Origin: Cryptomeria japonica
Taxonomy: Eukaryota; Streptophyta; Pinopsida; Cupressales; Cupressaceae
Assembly (NCBI RefSeq): GCF_030272615.1
Contig: NC_081406.1
Coordinates: 260,947,386-261,011,385 of the forward strand
Reading direction: 5' to 3'
Length of the DNA stretch: 64,000 bases
The position numbers and the translations under genes are program-made. Positions 49,824 through 61,742 of this stretch are shown piece by piece. Under the pieces are notes generated by a model, which was given only the letters and a program-made list of their open reading frames with translations, searched no databases and had not been told where the DNA came from. Each line of letters starts with the position of its first letter. Position 1 is the first letter of the stretch.

Positions 49824-50733
49824 AAAAATTTCAAATTGACAACCATGACCATACATTTGGAGCATCTCCTATATCATTTGAAATGATTGAAATACCATTC
49901 ATAAATCATAAAGATACAAAACCAATTCTAGAGAATTTAAGAACACTAGACCATTAGACATTATACTAATCCACAGTTGCATCAAATCTGCATATTTTAG
50001 GGCATGCTTTCTAGATATTGACACAATGTTCTCTACCTAGGGCTTGATTGTCATTGACTGCGGGTGCCCAATTGCCCACCAAGTGTACGCGCTTAGTCTA
50101 TCAACTTACAGTAAAAAGTGGTACCACTTGGCATCTCATGAATGTCACCGACTGCATAAATGAATGGAAAAGAGGTTAGGTCAATGACAACATTGTACAG
50201 AGCTGCAGGAAGCTACACCTACAATTTAACAAAGCTGGCTTTACAGCGATTGAGATATGATTCCGATGGGACGTTCTTTAAAAATTTCAAATTGACAACC
50301 ATGACCATACATTTGAAACATCTCCTGCATAGTTTGAAATGATTGGAAAACCATTCATAAATTATAAAGATACAAAACCAATTCAAGAGAATTTAAGAAC
50401 TCTAGACCATTAGACATTATAGTAATCCACAGTTACATCAAATTTGCATATTAGGGTATGCTTTGTAGATATTGACACAATGTTCTTTACCTAGGGCTTC
50501 ATTGTCATTGATTGTGTGGGTGCCCAATTGCCCACCAAGTGTACGCACTTAGTCTATCAACTTACAGTAAAAAGTGGTACCATTTGGCATCTCATGAATG
50601 TCACTGACTGTATAAATGAAGTGGTAAAAGAGAAAAATAGGTTCAGGGCTGCAGGAAGCCGCACCTACAATTTACGAAGTTGGCTTTACAGCGATTGAGA
50701 GATGATTCCGATGGGACGTTCTTTAAATTTGAT
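49824..50733 (+). repeat. 456-bp tandem duplication
   Basis: Units 49824-50279 and 50280-50733 both begin AAAAATTTCAAATTGACAAC and end GATTCCGATGGGACGTTCTTTAAA. They share GCCCACCAAGTGTACGC and TCAACTTACAGTAAAAAGTG. About 92-95% identical by eye with small indels. Content is unknown: the GC-richer middle does not encode a recognisable protein. Confidence 0.92.
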
Positions 50734-50789
50734 TTCCATTTTTCTTCCACACAGAATTGACTACGGATCCTGTTGCTTTTGTCATGAAT

Positions 50790-51400
50790 TTCCAGTCAAT
50801 TTATTGAATAAAGATTTGGAAAGGAAGAAAGAATCTTACTATTAAAAAAGAGAGAGAGATTCCCACTACCTATCACTTTTGACTGGGGCATGGAAGATCT
50901 TAGGGCATCAAAAGGGCCTGTGACAAGCCAGTTTTTTAGACGATCTTGGGGTTTGAAGCAGTGGCAGATGTCAGGTATCCAAGAAAGATGGTGCAGCGAA
51001 TTCAAGGTAGGGTAAAGTTTTTCTGAACCGTTTGTGTACAAATTTTCCAAAAAATAGGAGTGCCACCATTTTCAAAATCTCAAAAGCTGGGGACCCACTG
51101 TGAATAGAGGAACAATAGGGTCCCACGCATCTGACGGAAAGCGTAAAAAATACGAAGTTGTTGCGGATTCAACTCCTGTGGCTTCGATGCCCTAAAAAAG
51201 CCTAGATTCTGGTGCAAAATACCTGTTAAAGGCATGCACTTATTGGAAATGCAGTGGAGCGCTGGATCTCAATTCAATCTGTTCAGGAATAGGCTTTATA
51301 TCGGGATTCTTACCAAATACTTAATACGGAAATGATTTTATTGGGAATCCTTTGCTTTGCAAAGAAGAAAACTTGAAATACAAAGAATGACAGATTATTT
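50790..51400. other. GC-richer unique stretch, unassigned
   Basis: This 600-bp interval is clearly less A/T-rich than its surroundings and contains an 84-residue minus-strand frame (50796-51050, MENLYTNGSEKLYPTLNSLH) with no family I recognise. It could be a gene remnant or an exon of a gene I cannot assemble. No function is proposed. Confidence 0.3.
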
Positions 51401-51623
51401 TACAGCCCTAAACCATAGGGATACGAACTTACTTTCAGTTTTAAATAAAAAATTAAAATAATTAAGAGTGTTATTTTTAAGGTAAATATTTGAAGAATTT
51501 TTAAATGAATATTCTATTTGTATTGTTTATAGTTTTTAAATATATAATCTATCATAATGTTTGTCATAAAAATTCTTAAATAAAGAATATATACATGTAA
51601 TATTAAAAAAAATTGTGGGGATA

Positions 51624-51789
51624 AAAAACATGTACATTAGAGACTATATGAAAAATATATATTATGGACCGTGGAAAACTAATGTTAACTATTACATAAA
51701 ATATCAAAAACATGTACATTAGAGAGACTATATGAAAAATATATATTATGGATCGTGGAAAACTAATGTTAACTATTACATAAAATATA
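51624..51789 (+). repeat. 82-bp tandem duplication
   Basis: Two units begin AAAAACATGTACATTAGAG and share AAAATATATATTATGGA and AACTAATGTTAACTATTAC. Nearly identical, so recent. Confidence 0.9.
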
Positions 51790-53323
51790 TTAATGTGTAC
51801 ATAATAATATTAGATTGTTGAGGCATAATTCTTTTTATAATTTTAAAATCGAATGTTACTTGAAATAGTATTTATATACGTCATTTCAAATTTGTGGGAC
51901 TTCGAGCTTAAAAATTAATTAATAAATAAATAAATTAGGTGTAAACTTTTTTAAATTAATTAATAAATAAATTAGGTGTAAACTTTTTTAAATTAAATAT
52001 TTAAAAAAATTAGGTGTTCTCATCTATAATGAGTTTTATTTTCATCATAAAATAATTAAAAATAAAAGTATCAATCATATTACCATGGCAATTGTACTTG
52101 TTAGTTGAAGACTTAGAGTTGAATTTCCTAACCTATGACTAATACAAAACTATAAGAGAATAAAAATGATTTAAATTATATCTTATATCTATTATAATGG
52201 GTATTTGTTTCTAATATAGTTGTTGCTTGCCTCTATTTAAGACAATGTAGTATGCATAAAATATTGTATATTTTTATATGTATATGCTAATAATTTTATT
52301 CTAATCTCTTTGAAATATTTTTCAATAATAATTCTCTTAAATTTTTGTAGATCTCTTTTCTAAGCACCACTATTAGAAGGCTTATTATTAACCCAACTTA
52401 GGTTTAGTTTTAAAAGAGATTCAATCATAAGAACCACTTTTCAAAGAAATCAAATATGGAATAAGCACCCTTTGAATCTTAGAGAATTTGTAAAAATATA
52501 TAATCAAGCACAAACACCATTTTTAAAAGGGATCTTCAAGCATAACCATCATTTTTTAAAGGATTCCATGCATCATTTTAAAAAGGGAATTTCAACATCA
52601 TTTTGAGAAGTGATATTTATCAAAGGATTTAAATATACTTGTATTTTAGAAAGCTCAAAGAGTAGATCTATTTTAAAGATTTCTTAGCCATTCAAATGTT
52701 AAAGTTTATAAAGATTATTTGATAATTATATCAAAGTGCATCTTCAAATGCATTCAATGGGAAAATTAATATTGGTATGTTAAATGAATATTGATATATT
52801 GATGTTAAAATATATTATATTAAAAATAATATAATAGATTTTAATAACATAAATAATGATTTAAACATAAATGTGGAAAAAATTGAACATATAACCAAAA
52901 ATTTAAACAGTAATATAGACAAAAATGTTAAACCTATTGATATTGAAACCTTTTATACAAGAAGTTAAAATACAAATATTTTTTTACAAAGAAATGTATT
53001 GAATAATCTCTATGGTAATAAAATTTAGAGAACAATTCAATATTATACAAATAGATTATATGAACAATTTTGTCAAAAGTCTAACATTTCAATATCAACT
53101 AGTAATGCAATTATTTCGATTGTTAAAAAAACAAAGAAGATTGAAAATTGAACATATTCATAAAAAATAAAAAAGATGATTCAATTGAATAGACTATCTT
53201 TAATACTACTTGTGTTGTTCATGTTATAAAAAAGAAGACTTGATATAAAAATAGTAATATAGCACAAGAGACAATAAAAGAAAAATTAGTCAATTAAATA
53301 ATTTTAAAAAGCTTGATAACTTA
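51790..53323. other. A/T-rich intergenic sequence
   Basis: No gene. A short local repeat (AATTAATTAATAAATAAA-TTAGGTGTAAAC, about 51918-52005) is present; the rest is simple A/T-rich sequence. Confidence 0.55.
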
Positions 53324-53338
53324 AACAAGACAAATTTT

Positions 53339-53508
53339 GTCGACATTGGTATGGTGTAATGGTTAAGTTGTAGTGTTGTTCCTGTCATGAAGGTTCAAAC
53401 CCCCATTGGGATGTTATTGTTGAATGTTTAAATGGAGATGAGGTTCCCCATATGTGACATCATTGGTTCATAGCTCCAAGTCAAAGCATTCCCCTGTCTT
53501 AAAAAAAT
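53339..53508 (+). mobile_element. tRNA-derived SINE
   Basis: A 170-bp insertion with a perfect Pol III A box (TGGTGTAATGG, 53352-53362) and B box (GTTCAAACC, 53393-53401) 41 bases apart, then a non-tRNA body and a short A-rich tail (CTTAAAAAAAT). It is flanked by a 15-bp duplication, AACAAGACAAATTTT (53324-53338) and AACAAGTTAAATTTT (53509-53523), differing at two positions. Those are the standard marks of a SINE mobilised by LINE machinery. It does not fold as a real tRNA and I do not recognise the family. Confidence 0.85.
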
Positions 53509-53523
53509 AACAAGTTAAATTTT

Positions 53524-55195
53524 AAATGTAAATGAAAAGACATTAAAAAGAGAAGTACAAATAATATTAAAAACAAAATATGATTTAATTAAATGGTGTT
53601 GAGCTTTTAGCAATAGACTCCCAATTGACATGGAATTAGCCATACAATTAAGTATGATAAGCCTATGCAAAAAATAGCCATGCAATTTATCATAAGAGTG
53701 GTATGGCCATACACAAACTAAGAGCTCTACATTAGAAGATACCAACTATAAATTGCTCTTCACCATAGCTAGGAATCCCCACAAAACCACATGTATAAAT
53801 GTCAATGAGGTAATGGGTGGCTATTATTAATAATGCTAATAATATTACGATAGGAAATTCAGTCCATTTTTTTCTTGGTTATACCCTATAGATTGGTGAA
53901 TATGCCAATTTCCCTTCAATGTCCATGTTAGCCTCTAAAATATATCATGTGCAAACCAATAGTCTATTTTTCATGACTAAAAACTAACCCATAAACAATC
54001 TTATAGTTGTTTGAGAAAAATAATGAATGTTTCCTAGTCAACCTCTTTGTAACCAATGTGTACCATAATAAAGTTTCCTTCCCTTGGGTCAATGATTATT
54101 AAAAGGAAAAAGGGGTCGAACATTATGTGGTCCATTTTAGGTGTCTCTCTATCATTTTATAGATCTCCATTAAGCCTCTAATCAACTTGTGAGATGTCAT
54201 TAGGAGGACGTGTCAACTTGTGAATCCCAAAATATAAGTCATCACATACCTTATGCTTTCTCGTGATTAAGCTTAACCACTATTTTGTCAACATGTAAGG
54301 GATGGAAATATATGATTGACGATGTGAGAAACTCCATCCAAGATATAGTCTCCTAGTTCTCACACCATTACATGTGAATGTCCTTGATATTGGAGAAAGG
54401 GATCCTCATGCCCCAAGCTATAGGGTATAACCTTCATCTCCCCACTATTATTAAGATTTCTATGATCAACATGCAAACATAACCAATATCTTGTTTATTC
54501 CTATTAGTTTGTTTTTTTCTCTATTTTTTTTGTATTTTCAAGCTACTAGTATAGAAAAACTATAAAACCCCATCAAATGAGGGAATTGCCCCTCTCAAAC
54601 ACAAGAAAACTTGTTAGTTCATAACAATTTTTTTAATCTATTGTAAACATCTTCCATAGATTTAAAGACTATTACTTTTTATAGTACAACACAATTAGTT
54701 GTAACTTCATTGTTGTTAGTGTTAACAATAATTACTAATAAATGAATGAAATGTGCTCATTACATCCAAAAAGCAGCAAACCATATAATACTGATAGTCA
54801 CACCAACAAAACATGACATAAGATCTGAAGTCTACTTTTTTCAAAGATATTTTGTTACACCTCAATATAAACATGCTGATATAACATCATATTTATCAAT
54901 ATGAAAGACATGAAAATCATGTTCACAACCAATAAATCCTTTCCCATATACAGAACGGGACGAATGGACTTGCTATATCTAAAATGGACCCCATCTTACA
55001 AGATCTCACTTACCTTTTCGAAATGGACTATCAACCCACACAATGAATTTTTTTTAAATTTATTAAATACATTAAAAAATACAATACACTTATAATATAT
55101 TTAATAAATTGAAAATAATGATCACATCATAACCATTCTGCATAGCCATTTCCTACCATTTCCCTCCAATATAAGATCTAATACCTACACCACTT
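53524..55195. other. Intergenic sequence without supported features
   Basis: About 1.7 kb. Only short frames; no domain, RNA gene or terminal repeats seen. Confidence 0.5.
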
Positions 55196-55203
55196 GAAAA
55201 TAA

Positions 55204-55358
55204 GGCTGCGTTTATTCTGGCTCCAAAACGGACCTTTCATATAGCGTGTTAGCGACAGGTTAGTCAATCGTAATCGTTAATTGCAAAATTGACGGTGTAA
55301 AATGTGTGACGTGTTAGTCAATTCGTCCTGTCGTTTTGAAACCAGAATAGACGCATCC
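55204..55358. mobile_element. hAT-like MITE upstream of the LEA gene
   Basis: A 155-bp element with terminal inverted repeats of about 26 bp: GGCTGCGTTTATTCTGGCTC at the left, and the complement of the right end reads GGATGCGTCTATTCTGGTTT. Flanking octamers GAAAATAA (55196-55203) and TAAAATTA (55359-55366) match at six of eight bases, as expected for an old hAT insertion. It has no coding capacity and lies about 480 bp upstream of the LEA start. Confidence 0.7.
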
Positions 55359-55718
55359 TAAAATTAACAGGTAATGACAACAAAACAAATTATAGAGCAA
55401 CTTCTAGAAATCCTTATTGGTTGTGTACGTCTTCACATGGGCCATTAAAAGTGGTGTCCCAAATGTATTCATTACCCATTGCCTTCACGAAAGCTACTTC
55501 ACCTAGGAAACGCAAGTGGCAGGAAAAAGTCACAATAATAACGTGAAAACAAAGTGTTACAGCCCATTCATAATTACACATATACACGCCCCCTCGCCCA
55601 TTCAGACGATGCATTCTTCTCCTCCTCTCCCGCCTCTTTCCTTCACCCCCTCCACATGATCTCTCTCTTTCTTTACTCCAAAACAGATTTCAATAATTAA
55701 TCTCAACACCAACAAATT

Positions 55719-55726
55719 CTATTTAA
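55719..55726 (+). promoter_or_regulatory. Candidate TATA box of the LEA gene
   Basis: CTATTTAA lies about 115 bp upstream of the ATG and is conserved at the same distance in the duplicated copy (about 61010). The region between is also well conserved. I saw no clear G-box/ABRE core here. Confidence 0.4.
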
Positions 55727-55840
55727 GCCGTCCATCCTCCCATTCTTTTTAAATCGCCCGTCCTCTGCATTGTCAGATCAGTGAAAGCCATTTGAGATTT
55801 TCCTGTGCCTTTGCGGAAGAAGAAAACAGGGGAAGTTACC

Positions 55841-56237
55841 ATGGCCAGATTTATCTCCGTTCTCGATTTGAAGGCTTTCTCTCGACTTTGCAGTCATGAT
55901 TTTGGCTTTGGAAATATAGCCAGGTAGGCTTCAAATTTCCTTGATCTCTTCCCATCTTCTAAATTTCTGGTGCAAAATGAAAGGTTTTTAATTTTAGTTT
56001 GGTTTCTTTGCAATTTTCAGGAGAGAATACGGCGCCATAGCAGGCAAAATGGAGTTACGAGGAGGGAAAGGGGAGGCAAAAGAGGCAGAGGAGAAGAGTA
56101 GGCAGAGAAGTTGGATGCCTCACCCTGTTACTGGCTATTATTTACCAGAGGACCATTTTGGGGATAATAAAGATGTTCCCCTGCAAAGGGAAAGTAAATT
56201 GAAATACAATACTCTTCCCTCTCGCCCAAAAAATTGA
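55841..56237 (+). CDS. LEA_3-type late embryogenesis abundant protein (SAG21/LEA5-like)
   Basis: Two exons, 55841-55923 and 56021-56237, separated by a 97-bp GT-AG intron, give 99 residues ending in TGA. The protein starts MARFISVLDLKAFSRLCS and has an Arg- and hydrophobic-rich N-terminus suitable for organelle targeting. The family signature lies at residues about 60-76: SWMPHPVTGYYLPEDHF, matching the W-x-P-x-P-x-TGYY-x-PE motif of LEA_3 proteins such as Arabidopsis SAG21/AtLEA5. Those are about 97 residues long, sit in mitochondria and are linked to oxidative and drought stress. The intron after the targeting part is also typical. Residues 38-58 are Gly/Lys/Glu-rich and probably disordered. 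The ATG is the first in frame and is conserved in the duplicate. Stress response is inferred from the family. Confidence 0.88.
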
Positions 56238-56865
56238 TTTCTCAAGATTGAGAATTCTCATGTTCCTCATCTGTAGGAGATGCTTTCAGTCACAAGCTCT
56301 AATTTAACAACGCTTCAATCTCAAAGTGCAATGATAATTGGAGTTTGAATAGATGTTCTGGTTTTCTTCTCCCCTGGCCTAAATTTAATGGCCGTATCGC
56401 CTTATTTAGGTGTTTCTGTTCTAAAATAAAATCAAAATTTTAGGAAGATTATATATAAAAAGAGAAGATTTTATATAGTTTAAAATGAAAATAAAAATGC
56501 GTGATGGTTTAGAATTTGAATAGCAATATCAAATAAATTTATATAATTTTAAAACATTGATTGATATGTACGGTTGACTATGAAATTTAAGATTTCTAAT
56601 TTTTCTCAATAATTTTATTAATAATAATAGCAATGAATTCTTGTGATACAGAGGACTCTTCTGATTATGTACAATCACAATCACCCAATCATTTATGTCT
56701 CTATAATTTTGACAGTTTTCTCATACATTTTTTATTCAGTTATATAAATATTATATTGAAGATATTTTCAAGGATTTGTTTCTTAATTGAAAATATTTAT
56801 ATAAGTTAAAGTTTAATTGTAGTTTTGAGTTTGGTTGTTATAATTTCGAATAAAATATCAATACT

Positions 56866-59800
56866 ATATGTATGTGTGTCTAGTCAAAATGTTACGGATT
56901 GAGAGGTTAAAGGAGGAGCTACTCTAATTTTTAATTTAATTATTAAATGAAAAAAAATTGTCTTGTGAGCCTCTCTTTTTATGTTTGCGTAAACAATTTC
57001 GTAAAAGGAAGGTCATTGATTTGACTTCTATCATTAACCTTTTGCACATTATTGAGGTGAGAATGTTATATTAATTAAGAAATAATATACTGTATAATAG
57101 AAGGTATACAATAAAAGTACCTTATTGAACTACAAGTTAAAACATAAAATATCAAATCCATGTTACTAAGCACAATTAGTGGAGCTAAGAAGGATGACAA
57201 GCAGGGAGTAGGTGGGGGGTGAAGTGGATCATCTTACTAACTTCCCAAAGGAAGGAACTCTTCAAAAGGATAGTCAAGGATTTACTAGCAATCTTGAGGG
57301 TGTTGCACATCAAGTGACACCAATACTTCCCAACCTTGTGGCGAGCACACAACAAAAGCCTCAAAATCATGCTATGTTAGCCTAAAAAATTTCTTCCTTA
57401 AGGAAGGTGTTGAACCTCTCTATTGAAGAGAAGATACCGAGATATGAATTAATGTGAATGGATCAATTTGTGAGGAGTCAATGGTATCAATGTGCACGCA
57501 ATGACATTATGTGAAACTCTCCTTATTGTATAGTGAGTACTTCCTTAGTGGTTGAGGAGGTCTTAAAAGGTGTGAAATTCTAACACCATTTGGACACATA
57601 TGCTTGGATTTAAAAATAAGTAGAGGTAAACAAATAAAATTTCTCATTGATGACAAAAATAATAGGTAAGAGCTTCTACATACACAAATAACTATTTCTT
57701 ACTTTTAAGAACTAAAACAAAATAAACACTTCAAATAAATGTCAAATTCTAGCAATGTAGCTAGGCCACAAGGTTTTATCCCCAATCATAGTAGTCTATT
57801 AGTGCAAAATCTTGGATGAAAATGATAGAAGGGACCATGGATCATCTCCCAAGCATCTCAAAGACAAGGGCAACTCCAAAAGGTGTGTTTTTAAAGCTCT
57901 AATTTGAAATAGACTAAATATTTAGGATGAGCTTGTCTAATACGTATGTCTATCACCAAGTGGAAGCCCTTAGTGGACCAAACACCAAAGAAAGTGAGTC
58001 TTTTTAGGCTCTAGTCCACATTGGAATAAGGTATATGGATATGATGGCTCACCAATTATTTGATTTGTTTACTTTTAAGATTGTCTTTTCAGGTCTTGTT
58101 AGTTTTGTTAAGATAAGGTGACATTAACCTTACAATTTTAAGTAATTTTCTTGTGTCTCCATGATCCTTCAAAGGTGTTATTAATATTTTTTTGCCTATG
58201 ACAAATTGTAATTGCATTCATGTAGGTGGATCTATTCATAGGTGACAATTACAAGGCATAATGGTTGAATATTCTTCCTAATTGTCCATATTGGAGATGG
58301 ATCCACCTTTTTATCACACTAAGAAAGACAAAATGAAAGAAAGATAATTGGGGGTGAAAGGGCAGTGTGGGAGACTCTATTCCTCGAATGGCCATAGAAT
58401 CCACTTTGACTTACATTCTCTTGTATGCTATTGCATGTTGTGCATGTTAGCCATTAAGAGTAATTGGACATTGATAATTATCAATTTCCTATTGCTTTGG
58501 CTTTATGCCCATGTGAAGGCCATTATTTATAAGTTTATAGGTTGTCCTCTAAGGGTGTTTATAGCTTTTGAAGTGGTATTCTCACCTCTACCTCTTTTCT
58601 AAATTGGTGCCTTGGGTTAATGATGTTTGTTCTACAAGTTGAAGAAGTAACCAAGTACTATTGAAATATTGTTAAAGAGATGTTGTATTGATGTATACTC
58701 ATTTGAAGGATTAATACAAGTGTTGGATCTCATTAGATGTGATTTTTTTTTTGCAAGGGTTTCTCCACATGAATATTGTGCCACTTGTGTTTATTGCCCT
58801 TCTTTCTTTATTGAATGCACAATCACATACTTAATCATAGTGAGTTATCTAAATGATTTCAAATTTGCATACATATTATGAAGGTTAATATTACTATTGT
58901 TTCACCTTGATTTCCAACAAGTTCAAATTTAATTCATAATGAGTAAGCAATATCGACTAAGTTTATAGCAAGGTAGTGGCACTATTATAGATAGACTTTG
59001 AGTGCACTTTGTAGTAAACAAAATGATGTTAAATTAGAATAGTTGGAACTTGAACAATGATAATGAACCCCACATCCATTTTATAAATCAACAAGGAGTT
59101 TCATGCATGAGTTATTTAGCAATAGGCAATCAAGAGTTGTGATAGAAGAATATTATGTAATCTCTAGATATATTTCCTTGGGCTTACCTATGAAGTCTTC
59201 TAGGAAAAATTACCTCTCTAGCCTCTTAAGTTTTGATAATTTAGAGCTTAGCGTCAAAGGACTTATTAAGGATGTAGGTTATTTAAATAAAAGTTTGAGA
59301 TTTAACTGTGAGTTTGTATATGGCTCTTATGAAAAGATGGTCATAAATGGAATGAATAGCTATGGAAAACACTATTCATTTGAAAATTACTTAAGAAGCA
59401 TTGGATAGTATCAAATTATTAATGGAAAAGAAAATGGCCAAGAGAACTACATCTTTGAATATCTAGGATCATGGTGAGATGATTGACAAAATTCTCTTAA
59501 GAAACATATCACGACTTTAATATTGTTATTTGAGGAGGCATCAGTATATTTGCTGTTAAAGTACATATTCTTGGGACATTTTTTTTAAAAATGTGAGAAG
59601 ATAATAACTGACATACTTGACATGTTGTACAACATGGACAAGTGTTAATCATCATGCTTGAGCATTGTCATCTTGTTATATAGTGAGGTAATTTTTCTTC
59701 TAAACACATCTATTATTTTCTTAATTGTTCTCAATTATTATTATCCAAGACATTCTCTAAGGTGTCAACTCGAGATGTTTGGTTCTTGAATTTTTTTAAT

Positions 59801-60958
59801 TAAATATTGTAAAAGGTACTTTCAAAGAAATTAACATGCAATTGCTTGTTTCACAAAGAGTTCTCTTCTATTAGTCTAGTGTCTCAAGCCATCTATGCAT
59901 CCTTGAGTTTTCCTTTGTCGTTTTATTGAAGTAATTGATTTACCTTCAATTTAAATCTTGTTATAATTTTTTTTCCAAAACAAGAGATATTATGGGTTCA
60001 TTAATGCATAATTAAAGATATTTTTGTAATACATTAGCTATCTTATTTGAGGTTATTATAGAACCCTTTGGAATATTATTTCATATTTTATTTTCTATAT
60101 TAAAGGATTTGCACTTTGATTGTTTATATATTCCAAAGTTGGAATTTGTCACTCATGGATGAACACACTAGTCTCAAGAAGTAATTGACACAAAATATTA
60201 TATGATGAATTCTTTATTCCCTTTTAATTTCATCTTGTTTCAAACCTACAAACTATCCTTAAAGGTATAAAAAGAATTCACAAGGCTCATGTTTTGAAAT
60301 TCTTTACAGAGGGAACATACCTATAGGTTGTAGGTTATAATTTGCTTCATCGATCTACAAAAGATAGTATAGAAAATAATTAATAATTAAATAGATTGGA
60401 TTAATTTTGTGCCTAAAGGGTAGTCTTTGATTGCAACATAAATATGCCATTTCACTTTAGTTGTCTCATGAGATCCTAAAGGAACACTCTCCTAAGCTTG
60501 ATGAAACTTATAGTATGAAAGATTTGCACCTACTTATCAATTGACCCAAATTATTCGTAATTTGATTATAATTCTTGTTTGATTGTCTGACCCAACTTTG
60601 ATCCTTGACATTAATAAAATGACTAATTCCTATAAGAGAAGATGTGCTTTATAAAATTGCTCACAATACCTGAAATACTATTTTCTCTTTAAATATATTT
60701 TATATTCCCTAAATATAGATATGTAATCATCTCATTCATTCACCACTTAGTGATGGCAATAATGGTGGGGAAGCAAATGATTCCCCACCACCTACATGTC
60801 CCCTCAATCTCTTCATCTGGTCCATAGATTTGATTATTAAAATACTTTTCCTACCCAACATTCTGGCTGCAATCCAGAGAGAATGTACAATACAACTGTA
60901 CATTCTTCGCAGCAGAAAAGACGAGCCTAGTTCTTTGACGCCGTCCACCCACCGACTT
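56866..60958. other. Intergenic sequence between the LEA copies
   Basis: About 4.1 kb of A/T-rich sequence. Several frames of 60-100 residues (57185-57370 minus, 58348-58602, 58669-58881, 59103-59408) show no domain I recognise. No terminal repeats or RNA genes were seen. It separates the duplicated units, so the duplication was either not strictly tandem or the gap was filled later. Confidence 0.45.
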
Positions 60959-61131
60959 TTTCTCTACTCCAAAAGAGAATTCAATTATTAATCTCAACCC
61001 CAACAAATTCTATTTAAATCGTCCATCCTCCCATTCTTTTCAAATCGTCCATCTTCCGCATTGTGAGATCAGTGAAAGCCATTTGAGATTTATCTGTGCA
61101 TTTGCGAAATAAGAAATCAGGGGAATTCACC

Positions 61132-61528
61132 ATGGCCAGATTTATCTCTGTTCTCGATTTGAAGGCTTTCTCTCGACTTTGCGGACATTATTCTGGCGTT
61201 GGAAATATAGCCAGGTAAACTTCAAATTTCCTTCATCTCCTTTCCTTTATCAAAATTTCTGGTCCAAAATGGAAGGTTTCTAATTTAGTTTCGTTTCTGT
61301 GTAATTTGCAGGAGAGAATACAGCGCCATAGCAAGCAAAATGGAGTTACGGGGAAGGCAGGCGGAGGCAAAATAAGCGGAGGAGAAGAGTAGACAGAGAA
61401 GTTGGATGCCTCACCCCATTACTGGCTACTATTTACCAGAGGACCATTTTGGGGATAATAAAGATGTTCCCCAATTAAAAGAAAGTAGATTGAAGTACAA
61501 CACTCTTCCCTCTCGCCCACAAAATTGA
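61132..61528 (+). pseudogene. LEA_3-type pseudogene, duplicate of the gene at 55841
   Basis: Exons correspond to 61132-61214 and 61312-61528 with the same lengths (83 and 217 bp) and a 97-bp intron with intact GT-AG sites. The first 48 codons read MARFISVLDLKAFSRLCG onward and closely match the intact copy. Then an in-frame TAA (61373-61375) replaces a GAG codon before the SWMPHP-TGYYLPE motif. The downstream sequence remains in frame and well conserved, including the TGA at 61526-61528, so the loss is recent or the truncated product is tolerated. Retention of the intron and promoter shows DNA-level duplication, not retroposition. It could also be a sequencing error or a segregating allele; reads would settle it. 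Confidence 0.88.
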
Positions 61529-61742
61529 TCTCTCAACATTCAGAATTCTCTTGTTCTTCGTCTGCAGCAGATGCTTTTGGTCACAAGCTCTATTGTAACG
61601 CGGGTATTTGTGATTTACATTGATATCAATCTTAAAAAGTGCAATGAAAATTGGAGTTTGAATAGATGTTCTGGTTTTTTTCTTCCCTGTCCTAAATATG
61701 TCCCACTGGTCTAAACTAATTTTTTTTTTTTTTGCTAAGATT

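Larger units (their letters stand above)
55668..56865 (+). repeat. Left copy of the LEA segmental duplication
   Basis: Homologous to 60959-62755, from CTACTCCAAAA upstream of the promoter to TTGAGTTTGGTT downstream. It includes promoter, both exons, intron and 3' flank of the LEA gene. Confidence 0.85.

Noticed and set aside
57185-59408. Several 60-100 residue frames between the LEA copies
   Set aside because: No family resemblance, no splice-supported extension and composition like the A/T-rich background.
61132-61528. Processed (retroposed) LEA pseudogene
   Set aside because: The intron, splice sites and upstream promoter region are retained, which shows a DNA-level duplication.
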